Assembly (NCBI RefSeq): GCF_963678635.1
Contig: NC_087063.1
Location: 21,708,701 to 21,772,700 of the forward strand
Direction: 5' to 3'
DNA length: 64,000 bases
Source of the DNA: Symsagittifera roscoffensis
Taxonomy: Eukaryota > Xenacoelomorpha > Acoela > Convolutidae
Both the position numbers and the translations under genes were made by a program. Position 1 is the stretch's first letter. The number at the start of each line of letters is the position of its first letter. The notes below the pieces were generated by a model. That model saw nothing but the letters and a program-made list of their open reading frames with translations, was not told the origin of the DNA and ran no database searches. Positions 1 through 12,900 of this stretch are shown piece after piece.

Positions 1-135
1 TTTTCTGAAGACCATGGTCGGAACATTCTTGCTACTTGCACAGTGACCGGTTATTCTTGTTTGTTGTTCCGACTTTCGATACGAAAGTAACGGAATATTT
101 GTGCTCGGGGTGGGTTTTTTTTCTTCAGACAAGTT
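1..135. repeat. dispersed repeat, copy 1
   Basis: A block with the words TTCCGA, AACGAAAGTAACGGA, GTGCTCGGGGTGG, a T run, CAGACAA and TTCGACTTTT in fixed order recurs at 1195-1280 in the same orientation. The first 50 b (ATGGTCGGA...CTACTTG) also have a weaker relative near 10868-10915. I see no ORF or RNA gene in it. It is probably the edge of an old transposon family. Confidence 0.6.
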
Positions 136-2158
136 TCGACTTTTTAACTAGCCATTTTTGACGGAGGCGGAATTTTTTTTATATCATTCAAAAGGTATTG
201 TTGTCCTGAGCTTAAATTTGAAAAGATATTATACATGTGATCATTTTTCGTAAAGTTATGAGGGTTTAAAGAATGCAATTTTGACCAATTTGGGACAATT
301 AACGCGCGATATAATTCGCGCTATTAACGCGTAAGCGGAGATTTAATCCGTCTTATAAATCGTTCCAAATTGGTTGAACGAAGCTTATTTGCCATAATTG
401 ATTTGTTACAAGGAACGAAATCTATCTTTTTGTTTTTTTTATATGGCGTGTGGGGGGATGATTTTCATAAAAAATTTCAAATTTTAGAAAAAAAAGTTTT
501 CATTTTATTTCATTTCATTTAATTTTTTAATGTTTTTACTCCTGCTCCATATACCTTAAAAGGCACTCGGAACATTCAGGGCTTCGCCCTGATACGAGTA
601 GTCTTGTTTAATTTGCTCGTGCTACATTTTGATTCTTGACTGTTTAAAAAGCTCGATGCAGATTCGATTGCTGCCAACTCTTTGTCTTCTAGTTGTTGTT
701 CTAGGCAAGCCCTTAGTCCTCCATTGCATTTTACACCTCTGTTTCTTGATACGTGCTAGTAGCACAACTCTGTAATTTTGGCAATTAACTTCAAACATCA
801 GCGAATGCTTTGTCTTGATATTCGATCAAATAAAATTTGTTTTTGTTTTTACTTTTTTTAATGAGTCTCTGATGTGCGATGTTAGATTTCAAACGTTAGA
901 TGTGCGATGTTAGATTTCTCTGTAAATAGTTTAATGATCCTATGAAAGCTCTGAGCAAGTTCCAGTGTGTTCTACACATAAAGTTGCATTGGTTACTAGT
1001 TCTTTCTGACATTTTTTGTTGGCTAAACGCGTATTTTAAATGTAGTGACGTAAATCAGCTTCCTGTGCCTGGTTGTGAAATAACTTGAGCCGCTTTAGCT
1101 AATAGTTCTATAACTTTCATGTTAAGAATAGCAAATTCTTGCTCTTCCACCGCACCCAAAAATTTTGCATGCTATTATGGCTAAATGCGTGATTATTGTT
1201 CCGAAATTTCGTAACGAAAGTAACGGAGTATAAGTGCTCGGGGTGGTTTTTTTTTCAGACAAAGTTCGACTTTTTGGAAAAGTTCGGCAGCTGAAAAATT
1301 TAATCTCCAGTAAAATAGTGAAAACGCAGAAATTCTTTTCCAATTGTCTGTCGGTCATGTTTTTTTTTGCGTTAATTGGATTGTTTTGTTTAGGTGACGG
1401 ACTTTGCATGTAGTCATGATGGTTGGATGGCATTGATAGCGTATAAAGATGACTTCGTGCTGGTGAGAAGTGTTCAAGGCCATCCCATACAATAATTAAA
1501 GAAAAATACAGATATGCCCACTGTTAAATCTATTGTTGGAAGTTAACTCTTGTCTATCTTTAGTCTTTGACAGAGATAAAAAAAAATAACTTTAAAAAAA
1601 TCCTGAATCTGATGTAACTTCGTAAAAAAAAGTACACATAGTTTGTTCTGCAATGGTTTTCATTTGAGACGAGAAATTAAAATCGGGAATGCTTGTAAAA
1701 TTTAAAACAGTTATGAGATTAAAGCACCCCTGAAATCAATGCAGTTATGAGATTAAAGCACCCCGGAAAAAATCAAAATTAAAATCGCGAAAAATGTCTA
1801 ATTTGTGTTTCGTTGAATTTATTGACACTGGTAGAAAATTCTGAATGGCATTTGCAACATAATAACTAGGAAAGAAAAATAATTGATGCAAAGAGAATTG
1901 ACCTCAACCAATTCGTGATTTAAAACCCGAACCACAAGTCTTTAACCATTCATCAATATCAGTGGGAGGTCTGTAAGCAGGCACACTTCAAATCCTTCTC
2001 GTTGGTAAGCAGAAAAATTTGATAGTCATCATAGTTTGATAGTTATCTGATCAGCTGAAAACATTTAGACCGCGTGATCATGAAATGAAACGGTCAAAAC
2101 TGAAGAAATACATTTCATTCAGTCCCAAAAACATCGAATTGATGTAACTGTTTAGATA
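136..2158. other. gene-free AT-rich stretch
   Basis: No convincing exon is visible on either strand. The longest open frame (minus strand, about 1122-1433) runs through the second copy of the dispersed repeat and has no recognisable motif. A short tandem word (GATGTGCGATGTTAGATTTC) is doubled at about 871-918, and a second short direct repeat (AGTTATGAGATTAAAGCACC) at about 1707-1763. Confidence 0.5.
1195..1280. repeat. dispersed repeat, copy 2
   Basis: Same word order as the block at 1-135: TGTTCCGA, CGAAAGTAACGGAGTAT, GTGCTCGGGGTGG, a T run, CAGACAAAGTTCGACTTTTT. Similarity fades on both sides. Confidence 0.6.
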
Positions 2159-2164
2159 TTTATT
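2159..2164 (-). promoter_or_regulatory. polyadenylation signal candidate (sulfotransferase)
   Basis: AATAAA on the minus strand, about 350 b beyond the sulfotransferase stop codon. It is the nearest canonical hexamer downstream. Use is inferred. Confidence 0.35.
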
Positions 2165-2514
2165 CAGTAATCTAGCACGTCTACGACATCCATGATGTTT
2201 GCTCGATCAAACCGAAAAACAAATATTTCGTCGGCGGCTTTGGAGTTTTGCTGCCAATTAACAATAAAATTGAGGGCAGAGAGCGAGCCGAAAAACGCTA
2301 AGTCACTTCAAGCCTTTTTTCAAAAATTCAACTGCTCCGCAGAATCTTCAAATCAAAAAGAGATTCTAGATTCTAGAAAATCGCTTACTTCAAATCTGTC
2401 TGCTTACAGTCTTGCTGAGGTGTGTGCTTGCTGCTATATGCCACCATCAGTAACAAGCTCGTAATATTGCGAGTGAAAGTAGGTGTACCGAAATGTTTAA
2501 TACTTGTTGCAACG

Positions 2515-5500
2515 TTAAGTTTCTATGAAAGACGAGACATACCGCCAGGCATCTTGCTGATCATACCCAAATGCCATGTAGTCTTGGCGAAACATCGCCA
2601 ATACTTTTCCCAGCGTCTTCTTTGGAATCTCGTTCAGCAAATCCATATTTGCGGCTGCTCTTGAAGTGTTCCAATTTCGCTCCGGAATATTGACTCTTTT
2701 GTACATGGTGGTTAGGTTCGAAGCCAGGTATTTGAAGTCGCGATCCATAGTTTCTGCTCTTCCTGTCAATCAGTTAACTACCATAAGGACTTGCACATCC
2801 ATTCGAAATTTAAAAATGAAGTTCAAACCATTATGAAAAATGAAATTCAGTAGCGTGCAATCGCAGGTCCTCGATTCTGGCTCCAAATCCTTTCCAAAAG
2901 GTATTTTTTAGAATGAATTTTCTCCAAACAATTGGGATTGATTGAATTTTATCTAATAACCAAGTGGCACCCTTCAAGTGGTACCTCACTTATTCGAAAG
3001 GCAACTTAAGCACCGATTTTAACTAAAACCAATTTTAAGAGCTAGAGCGTGTTGAAATATAAGATTTCAGATCAAAACTTACTAAAAATTCTTCAAAAAC
3101 GAGATTTTCCATAAACCATATGTAAATATATACTTTTGGACCGACAAACCACACCTGCGGACAAGATGGTTCCCCAACAACAAGTCCACTGCTTTCCAAT
3201 AGTTGAAATTGGAAATAAATAGTTTTTTTCTTTGTAAATTTTATTTCTTTAAACCTTAGCAACAGCAAATTCTTGAAAACCAGAGAAAATTAGAGCGTTA
3301 TTTTTTCAGCTTAGATATGCAGCCCTAATTAGGCTTCCTGGCCGCACCAAAAAAAATGTTAACTAACAGGTTTGACACTTTAATTTTGTCGCGAAATAGA
3401 GCGACAAAGCTCTGAATTTCCTAATTTGTAAATGTTGTTTACTGTGTACAAAAAAAGTGACCAACGTCATTCATACAAGACTATCAGTCATTATAAGCTT
3501 CGGGGAAAAATTTTACAAAGATTATAATCGGATGCTGCTGCAATAAATTATTCGAGAAAAAACTTTCGGCAAAAAGGAAATTCGAAAATTTATTGGGAAG
3601 CAAAATGTTATTTATTCGACGACAAAATTCATATAAATCAAAAAGGGAGCAATTCATGGACAAACAATATCTGGTTATGATAGATTTCATCGTCTGCTTC
3701 TATAGACTTTAAAACTATGGCAGACGTACAGCCATAGACAAGCAAACCATGATGCATTATTGGTCTTATAGTTGCTTGATAAAATTTAACAAATACCTCT
3801 CGCGGTACAAACAACCTTTTTTAGAAATAACAACACAGTCTCTCACTAATTTAGCTTAGAATTTTTGCACTCTGACATCCGAAATTTAATAATATGTCCC
3901 TTGTGACATCGAAAAATTTTGAAGATGCTTTATGAGACAAAACAATGACGTTTTTAGAGCATTAGAAAAATTTAAAGCTTCGGTATTACGATTGAAATAT
4001 AGCAAAAAAGTTTTTATCTGGTATTTAGAGTTAATTTGTTCAATATTAGCTGCGCATGGGCGCATAGATAATCAAAAAATCTGATTAAAGACACGTTGTT
4101 TCGAATGCATGCAATTTCATTCATATCATCTGCAAAGAGAAGTATCTCCAACCTATCGGGTATGCAAGATATATCATAGAAGTATATAAGAAAAAGGAGT
4201 GGAACCAACTCAAAACCCCGCGGAACACCAATAATAAAAAATGTCAAGTCGGATTTTTTAAGATTTATCTTGGGGCATATGAATCAATAGCTCAGATAGA
4301 TAGATCCTTAGCCCTTCAAGGCTAAGACCTCAGATTCCATAAAACTCCAGTTTAGTCAGCAAAACCTTTTAATCAAAATTGCAAAGCTTCATTTAAGTCA
4401 ACAAAGAATCTTCAGTTTTCCTTTGTTTCGCTAATCTCTCAATAGTTTCATACTTTTCTTAAAATCCAAGATTTTTATCGGAAAATAACTCGATTTCTGC
4501 TAAGTAGTTGTAGATTTGTGAATAAAAACATCTTGAAAAATTGCCAGGATTGTTAAGCAGAAAATTTGGACGGTACAACTTTCAATCAAGCATGCTATCT
4601 GTTTTTGAAGGGGTATGTATAACTGTCGCTAACTTGAATGGGGAGCAAAAGCGAAAGATTTGAAGGTCAGCTTGACCATATAGGTCAAAATTGTCACAAT
4701 AACTCGAAAAAACACTGAAAAATTTATCGCTGATACTCTCAGCGGTGTCCTACAATTTAATGACATACAATTTAACACCGTACATTTTAACACTTGGTCA
4801 TTTCACTACTAAACAATTTAAATCGACAACAATATAACTCCTATTTTCCAGTTTAACACAACACATTTTAACACCTAGTCATTTCACTATTAAAATTAAT
4901 GCTGTATGAATTCCTTATCTTAACTCTTATCACACCAAAGTGAATCCTGCAATTAACGCACTCACCATAATGAAAAACTTGGTTTATCTTAGTTATACAT
5001 GCTAAAAGGAGGCTTCCTAAATTACTTAAAACTCTTATCAACAAGTTTGTAATTTATTTTCAATTAGAATTTTCGCTAAACCATTATGATCACTAAAAAA
5101 AGCTGATTACTGTTTGAAATTGTTTTTATAATGTAGCGATGTTAAATTGCTAAGGCAACAAAAAGTAGGGAGTGCAATTGTAGGCTGTTACGTTGTTTAG
5201 ACTTAAAAAGGGGGAACCCTCTCACCACCTGTTGATTGTTTCAGTTGAAGACTGTTCAAGGCATTTATTACTTCGTAAAAAGTGCTGGAAAGCAAATACG
5301 ATGACTCGCACTGGAAACTTTAGTATTTGGCTCAGATTTTGGAGTTTGGTCTTATAATTGATGACATTGAAGCAAGTTTGAGGCCTTAGTATACAAGCCT
5401 GCAACCTTCTGAAATTGATATTTTATCGGTTTTTATATTTGATATTTTACCACGCTCAAAAACTCCAAGTCTTTTTATACATTTTTGTAGTAGTATTTCT

Positions 5501-8372
5501 TCTGCGATATGCTAAAAACCTTTTTCACTATGTTATGTTCCTGATAGAACGTTGCTTTTTTACTGGTACTTTCTTGTCCAATTTTTATATTTTTTATTTT
5601 GGCTACAAATATCACAACTATTTTTTTTCATCGTATCATTCCGCATTTGCGGGGTTGTCCAGGAAAGCTAGATTTCTCAACACTTCTATTTTTTAATAGC
5701 ACCGGAGTTGAATTTCAGGCCTAAAAGAACGAGGCAATCATCTGAGAAGGTTTCATAGTCGAGAAGAGATATATTCTTATCAAGTAAATGATGCAATACT
5801 CTTCAACATCGGAAACTTTTGTGGACTTTTATTGAAAAACATTTCAAATCCACTTGCAATTACTCTGTTCCTAGTAATTGCGAGTTGGCAGAGATTATTT
5901 TTTTTTGGTATAGCAAAAAAAAAAGAGATTATTTTTTTGCTGTAAAGGACTCTCTGACTTAATATCAACTTGTTTTACTCAGCGCATTTTGTCAAGTATT
6001 GGATAATACAAAACAATTAAATTAAGACGATTGCCAACAATATCAATCGATGTCCAAAGACTCGGAATTTCTGATGCTAGATAAAGAATTTAAGTTACAT
6101 TCCTTCTTAGCCAGATCATAGTGCTACTTTCTCTGATTTCTCAACTATTCGCTAAAATAACTTGATAGACTTTTATTTTACACAAAAGTACCTAGCCAAA
6201 ACTTGTTTTAGCGTAAAAATTATACGGACACTTGAGTCTACTTAATAACTTTCATAGATCTTTCCGTTTTTTTAAAGTAACGAACAAAGGTAAGCAACAA
6301 AAACAAAAGATTAATCAAAATTGCGTAGAAAACGCTTTTAAAAAAGTTAATTACATTAGTAGTACTATTTTGAAGAAACTCTGCATCCTCGTACAGTTCC
6401 TTAATTGGATACTAAATGCCTTTTTATCCAAATAAAAATACAGAGCTAACCTTTTTCTAAACAAAGCTTATCCTCTCATTCTGTTTTTTGATATTAATGA
6501 GTTGTATTCGCGGACAGATAAAATCCTCAAAAATACTGAGTAATAAAACCATGAAATTCTTTTACAGTTAGATGTTCAATTCAGATATTCTTTGCGCACA
6601 ACAAACAAAGATAAATTGCTTCAGGGTGAACAAAAAGTCACACAATGAGCTTTTCGAGTCTTTTATAGTCCCACGAGAAAATTCTAGATCCGCTCCTTCA
6701 AAGACACCATTTTTGGCGTTTTTTTTTGAAAAGTTAGCCTGCTGCGCATAAACGTTTTGCAAAATGCGTCTTTCAGGATTATAGGAGAGCTCAGAAAACA
6801 ATAATTTAGTCGACTTAAAAATCAAAAACACTTGAAAACCCTCTCGTTTGCAAAAAGCCTAGATCGCTATATATACTACTAACCTATGAACGTGAAGTTG
6901 AAGACACAAACTGGGCACAATTTTGTACTTCCCTTGAAGTGTATATTCTCAAATTCCTCTCCTTTATCGAACAGATGTGCCGCATACCTTGAAAATCCTC
7001 CAAATGACAACGGTAAACTTGTATCTGTTTCATTGGATATTTTCCTATAATTGGATAGATTTAACTTTGAAGTACCCATATGAAATTAAGACTTATGGTA
7101 GGGTTTAGTGTGTTTCGTACCCCAAAAATTAAGTTTCTAAATAATTATTTAGATACTTTAGACATTATTGATTGTTTGATTTAAAGTTCGGCCTCAAAGA
7201 AATCGGGTGGATAAGGTATCTCTTATGCATTAAAAACTATAACTTGAAATTTTGAATCTGTTGGCTTCATTAGATTTCCCGGGAAGCTCAAAGTTAAAAC
7301 AATAGTTCCTTGCAGTAGCCATAAATTTCTCCGAATCTAACTTCTGCGATCGTATTTTTCCCATGTACCCCGAAATGAACCTCACTATTGGGTCCCTCAC
7401 AAACACGAAACTAGTGTAGCCTCTCAATTTTTCAACAGCTTGACCGATCGACAAATTTTTCAACAGTTTCACTGCAGGGTCATGACTAGGGTGAGCATGG
7501 TGCCTTTCGGATAAATTAGATTCATTATGGTTCAAAGTCCACATAAGACGTCCTCTTTCAGATGTTCCTGTTTTCGCTACCCGACATTCGATGTATTTAA
7601 AATCATCATTATAGTTCAAGTTTTCTCTTTTGAGAATATTTGCCAAATGCTGTTTTTGTTCGCTTTCCAGACGGCGTGTTTTTGGTTCACGTTTATAATA
7701 AGGGTCTTGTTGTGAACAAAATCGGTGCAGAATTTCCAGCCGATCATTTGATATTGAAGCCATGTCGTGAAACTCGTTTTCTTGGTTCACTACGCTGGAC
7801 GAATAAACTCGATCGACCGAGTTTGTTAAATTCTGTAAATATACGAGTTACAAAATTAATTCGCTGTGTCAAATTTGATTTGCTTTGAACATAATACAAA
7901 AAAAAAACTAAAATCTGTTGAATATCAAAAAATGCTACCGCAAAGAATCTGAGAAAACTAAATCTCTCTTTATTCGGCTTTTGAGTCAAAAAGCTTTGAA
8001 GAAACTCAAAAAAAAAATTTTTCATGTTTGTTTTCACGGAGTTTCAGCGGGAAATATTCATTAGTAAAATGATTTTTTTTTCTCATAATCAAGCTAATAA
8101 ATCTATATCGTGTATAGGGCTCTTCAATCCATTAGTTTGGAAAACACTTAATAATTAATTCACTCGGTACAAAAAAAACTTACTTGATTTGGATCTTTTT
8201 GAAAACTTGTTGATAAATGTTCAGCTGTAAAAGTGAAATTGTCAGACTTTAAAAGAGCATTACAGATCATAAATATGAAGAAACAGTGAAGATGAAGCAC
8301 GAAGATATAACAGCAGTGTAAAATTTTTTGTTTTCTCGACACTGAACATATTTTTCTTTCTGTCCGATTCAT
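2515..8372 (-). CDS. Golgi carbohydrate sulfotransferase (HNK-1/CHST8-14 family), 4 exons
   Basis: A type II membrane sulfotransferase that would transfer sulfate from PAPS to a glycan in the Golgi lumen. Proposed exons: 8372-8184, 7832-7244, 7024-6884 and 2762-2515 (stop TAA), giving about 388 codons. Phases agree at every junction (0, 1, 1), but the 7244/7024 junction is the weakest. Exon 1 has a short basic N-terminus and a hydrophobic segment (CCYIFVLHLHCFFIFMIC), a signal anchor. Exon 2 carries the 5'-phosphosulfate loop (CRVAKTGTSERGRL) and the 3'-phosphate motif (FVFVRDPIVRFISGY). Exon 3 has the LCPVC...FTFIG motif that comes before the family's (K/R)xET element, which opens exon 4 (GRAETMDRDFKYLA). 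Exon 4 ends with a family-like tail (VLAMFRQDYMAFGYD). The last intron is about 4.1 kb and holds old transposon sequence. Which glycan is sulfated cannot be told. Confidence 0.8.
4014..4247 (-). pseudogene. decayed non-LTR retrotransposon reverse transcriptase fragment
   Basis: Translation shows GVPRGFELVPLLFLIYFYDIS followed about 15 residues later by LLFADD. This is the GVPQGSxLGPLLFxIYxxDL...FADD core of LINE-type (jockey/CR1-like) reverse transcriptases, palm motifs B and C. Nothing recognisable flanks it, and the G/S positions of motif B are altered, so it is a dead remnant. It lies in the last intron of the sulfotransferase gene, on the same strand. Confidence 0.7.
4745..5105. repeat. 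dispersed repeat with internal duplication
   Basis: Contains two versions of an ACATTTTAACACcTrGTCATTTCACTA-like block, followed by TTGGTTTATCTTAGTTATAC, GGCTTCCTAAATTACTTAA and TTTCAATTAGA words. The same order is found at 11146-11495. A mobile origin is likely but no coding part is seen. Confidence 0.6.
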
Positions 8373-9986
8373 TATAGTTGCAGTTACAGTTAATTATAAA
8401 AAAAAACACTTTTAGATTGTAAACAAAACAAACCATGAGGCTCAAATTAATAAAGTAAAGAACACGAAAATTACTTTTTATTATTTACTCAACGCATCTG
8501 TGCGAGTAAACAAACAATCTTCATAAGCTTTCAGGGGCTGTCACTTTTTGAATTCAACGCAGGACTCAAATTTTCTTTTCACATTGGTCCTTTTGTTCAG
8601 CACCTACTCTGTATTCAATCCTGATTTTTTAAGAATGATCGCTCGTTTAGAAATGTGGCTCCTCAAGTTCGTTAGTGACTCTCATTTAAGCACCTTGTAT
8701 AAACAAGTGACACCATCAAACTTTTTGAAATATTCTTTGGATAATTGAACTGAAAATAACGAATTCCAAAAACTCCAAAACCTTTCAGTTTTTTGAGCCT
8801 AAGAGCTTGGATGTCAATCAAAGTAAATTGGACTATAATACGAAGCGCGTTATCTTTTGCTATCTGAAAACATTTCTCAAGGTCTGCGTGCGTTTATACC
8901 AGTTTTAAAAACTAATTTCAATGGCGAGATCAAATGTACTTGTAATTTGAACCAGAATATTTTCTTAAAAAGACTTAATTTTTTTTTTACAAATTTTCGT
9001 AAAAAAACTTTTTTGTACTACTTTTCTTTCGATTTATGGAACTTTTTTTCTGAAAAAACCTGATACTCTGTCGGTCAATCATTTGTCTGCTCATTTTTAA
9101 GAGCTTGTTTTCAGAGACTTGAGAAATATTTACTAAAATTGAAATTTGTAAGTAAACCAACGCTAGTTTTGTATAGTTTCTTTATAATTTTATTCTTATT
9201 GAACGATTAAAATTTTGGCCTTAATTATATCGGTTTTTTTACTTATACTCGATTTACAAAAAAAACAAAAAAAATGATTTTTTCATGCGTTTTGGGAGGA
9301 ACGGAGCGTGAAAAATTTTTTTATTTCAAAATGATATTTTAAAAGTTTTTACATGATTTTGTTTTGACTGAACGAGCGTTAAAAATCAAATTAAGACGGT
9401 CGGAAAACAATTTTTAGTGCTTTTTTAACGCTGGTTATTGTGTTTCGTGGTATTTTTTCTTCGAATTGATCATCATTCAGGACAAGCGATGGTAGATGAA
9501 AAAAATTCAATAAAATGTCGAAATAATTTTTTTTCGACCTGAATTTAAAAAAAATCGATTTCCCTCCTTTTGTTTGTATCCGCTCACTTGAAATGTTATG
9601 TTTGTTTTTTAAACGGTTTAAGGAGTTAAGTTGATCAATCTATTTCATTTCGTCGTCTGGCGTTTTTATTTTAGTGGCGCCAAAAAATCCTTGTTCTGTA
9701 TCTCAAACCTTCCGTCTAAAATTCGTCGAATCCGTCAGGGATTCGACCCCTTTTTCCCTAAAGGGAACCCCCTGGCTACCTAAAGAGGAGTTACCGAGGT
9801 GCGATATGTACGTGGAAATCAAAAATAAATTTTCAAAACAAGGCTGACTTAATTATCAATTCAACGCTACAAAACATACACGTGCTTCCAAAAATATTGT
9901 AATGAATTTCTGTAAAACGCAGACAAGTCAACTTTTGGCAGTTCATTTAGTTTAAATAAATCAAGTTCCAAAAAGTATCTTTTCAA
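8373..9986. other. intergenic, AT-rich, no gene seen
   Basis: Lies between the sulfotransferase first coding exon and the last Pin1 exon. Long A/T runs dominate. Short open frames here have no motif or codon signature. The only structured part is the pair of hairpins at 9726-9767. Confidence 0.5.
9726..9767. other. two adjacent perfect hairpins
   Basis: TCGAATCC / GGATTCGA form an 8-bp stem with a 5-base loop (9726-9746). TTCCCT / AGGGAA form a 6-bp near-palindrome (9754-9767). They sit in a small GC-richer island (about 9710-9800) within AT-rich DNA. The function is unknown; it may be part of a transposon end. Confidence 0.5.
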
Positions 9987-12900
9987 CTATTGCACTCTTA
10001 GAATAATATGTACTCCAGAATCAGTATCGACAACGCCACTCATTTCATTCACGCCCAGAGCAAACGAAGCTTCCTCGAATGGCTTCTGCATCATGCCACG
10101 CCCGAACATTCCTAAATCTCCGCCTCGTTTTGCTGATGAGCAGTCGCTGTTTTTGGCAGCCAGTTCACTAAATGCTTTCACTAGATCGTTTCCACTTAGA
10201 GCTGAAACAAACTGTTAGATTTAAAGTAAGATTTGGTAACTAGTCTCAATACAGGTAGCTCAAAAATATATTATCAATATATTATCTATTTAAGGGGAAA
10301 AAGAAAAATATTTTCATTCATAATAGTTCAACATAGTATTTGTAATCACTAAAGCATCGGTACGTTAGATTGTCATTAGAGCTACTGGCCTATTTGAAGA
10401 AATCTCAAAACCACTCCCTTTACACTCAAAATTAACTTCCTTTCATTTATGTTAAATGTAGTGACGGACGCAACTCAGGAGTGTCGTCGATTTAGATCAA
10501 CTGAAAACCCCTACTGTGGCCTCAAAATACAATTTATCCATCAATAAAATGTACTAGCTTAGTTCACGATAATCTGGCTCTCGATATTATTGTTCCGACT
10601 TTTTCAAATAATAGGTTGTTTTTAACACCTCTTTTCCATCTTATCTTGTACGGGGTCAAGAGTGATTTTCAGCCCAAGTTTGCCAAATCGTGACACTCAA
10701 CTCAAACTTAATGACACACAACTCAATCATACTGCAACTTTTGTGCTTTATAGTAACTCAGTAATAATTAATCTCATTCTTTTTCTAACCCAAATAAATT
10801 GCCCTGTTCTTTTGATTTTTTTTGATCAAGAAAGTTGCGGATTTTTTGTTTTCTATACTTAAAACATTATGGTCGGAGCAATCTGCACTACTTGTTCAGC
10901 AACCTGCTATCCTTATTTCACTTGAAATTTGCTGAAACGAGGAATTTTTATAGCTTTAAGATTACAGTTTTTGCATGGATATCTGACTATTTGTTTTTGC
11001 AGCTGCCAAAACTCCTAGATATCAAATTCAATCTAACAAAACGTGATCAAAGAAAACATTTTCCCATTTGTGGTCTCCCCCTCATTTCTGATATATATTC
11101 AAACTTGCAGCGACCAGATGTACAGGGTGTGTCCTTAAAATTAATAGCAACCAATTTAACATCGTACATTTGACTACCTAGTCATTTCACTATCAAACAA
11201 TTTGAATCTCCAAAAATTCTTAACGCACGTATCACATTGAAAAATCTGGTTTATCCCAGTTATACTTGCTAAAATGAGGCTTCCTGAATTACTTAAGACG
11301 CTTATCGACAAGTTCAAAATATACTTTCAATTAGATGTTTCACTAAACCAATATGATTACTAAAAAAAATGGTTTATCTGAGTTATAATTGCTAAAATAA
11401 GCCTTCTTAAATAACTTAAGACTCTTGTAGACATGTTCAAAATATACTTTCAATTAGATGTTTCACTAAACCAAAATGATTACTAAAAAACTTTCTTGTG
11501 CTAATTTACAACAATTTGACATATTTCGGAATAACACAAAACTCTGGCAATCCTTTTATACTGTTCTCAAGTCATAAAAAACGCAAAAAAGACATTTCAG
11601 CGCGAAAATCAGTTGCTCGAAATGTCATCAAGAATTTAAGAGATCAGCGAGAAACAAAACTTCCATCGACTGTTGCAGTTGTCAGTGCGTTTTTTTTTCA
11701 AACAAATGACAGGGTCACTCAGTTTTTCCTCCCAACTAAAGACAAACTGATTCGAACAGCTGCATTATGTCTCTCTACGAAGACAAAACTGATCGTTACT
11801 TTTTCAGATCACTATCTAGTTTGTTTTAAACCAGTGTAAATGTTGTTTTATTTTTGTATTTGTATTTTTAGAAAGCTTAATCCTACTTAAATTTGTCCGC
11901 TTTTTTGAATAGATGTTTCCTTGCAGACTCCCGAATAACTTACAAAACGCAATAACTTGTCTCATGGACTAGCAATTTAATCCCCAGACATTCGCCACCT
12001 TTATTCGGAATGCTAGGTTGGGACTAGGGGCTGGCAAACCCTTGAGCTTTGCGTTTATGTGCCAACAATTCAAAACAATTTAAAAAGAGCGATCGGACTA
12101 TAGGTTTAAACTCGACAATGATTCTAATATTGAACATTTTTTTAACCTTTAGGCAATAGTAGAACCTTCTTCGAATTTCTGTACAGGCTGAAAATGATGC
12201 CATTTTTAGTCAAAGAACGTTTAATTAATAGAGGGCCTTTGAAGTTCATTAGACAAACTTACTTATAATTAATCAAAGGTATAAAAAATTCTAAGCAAAA
12301 TTTACCGCGGAAAAGAAAACGATCCGGAATTGAAACTATTACATGTACAGACGGAAATGTAAAAAAACTCGAAAGAATTTTTTCCAACAAAACTCGGATA
12401 GCTGGACTTTTATTGAAACTGATAATTGCACCTCTCTGATTTTTTTGAGCTCCCAAGACATTAGAGAAAAGTCAAAAAAGAGTTTATAAGTCAAAAAAGA
12501 AAATATTTATTTAAACCAGTGTAAATGTTGTTTTGTTTTATTTTTGTATTTTTAAAATATTTAATCCTTCTTAAATTTGTCCGCTTTTTTGAATAAATGT
12601 TTCCTTCCAGACTCCCGAATAACTTACCAAACGCAATAACTTGTCTCATGGACTAGCAATTTAATCCCCAGACACTCGCCACCTTTATTCGGAATGCTAG
12701 GTTGGGACTAGGGGCTGGCAAACCCTTGAGCTTTGCGTTTATGTGCCAACAATTCAAAACAATCCAAAAAGAGCGATCGGACTATAGGTTTAAACTCGAC
12801 AATGATTCTAATATTGAAATTTTTTTTAACCTTTAGGCAATAGTAGAACCTTCTTCGAATTTCTGTACAGGCTGAAAATCATGCCATTTTTAGTCAAAGA

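Noticed and set aside
11498-11839. 113-codon plus-strand frame in the Pin1 intron
   Set aside because: It is antisense within an intron, starts in repeat DNA and ends in the 685-b duplication. No homology seen.
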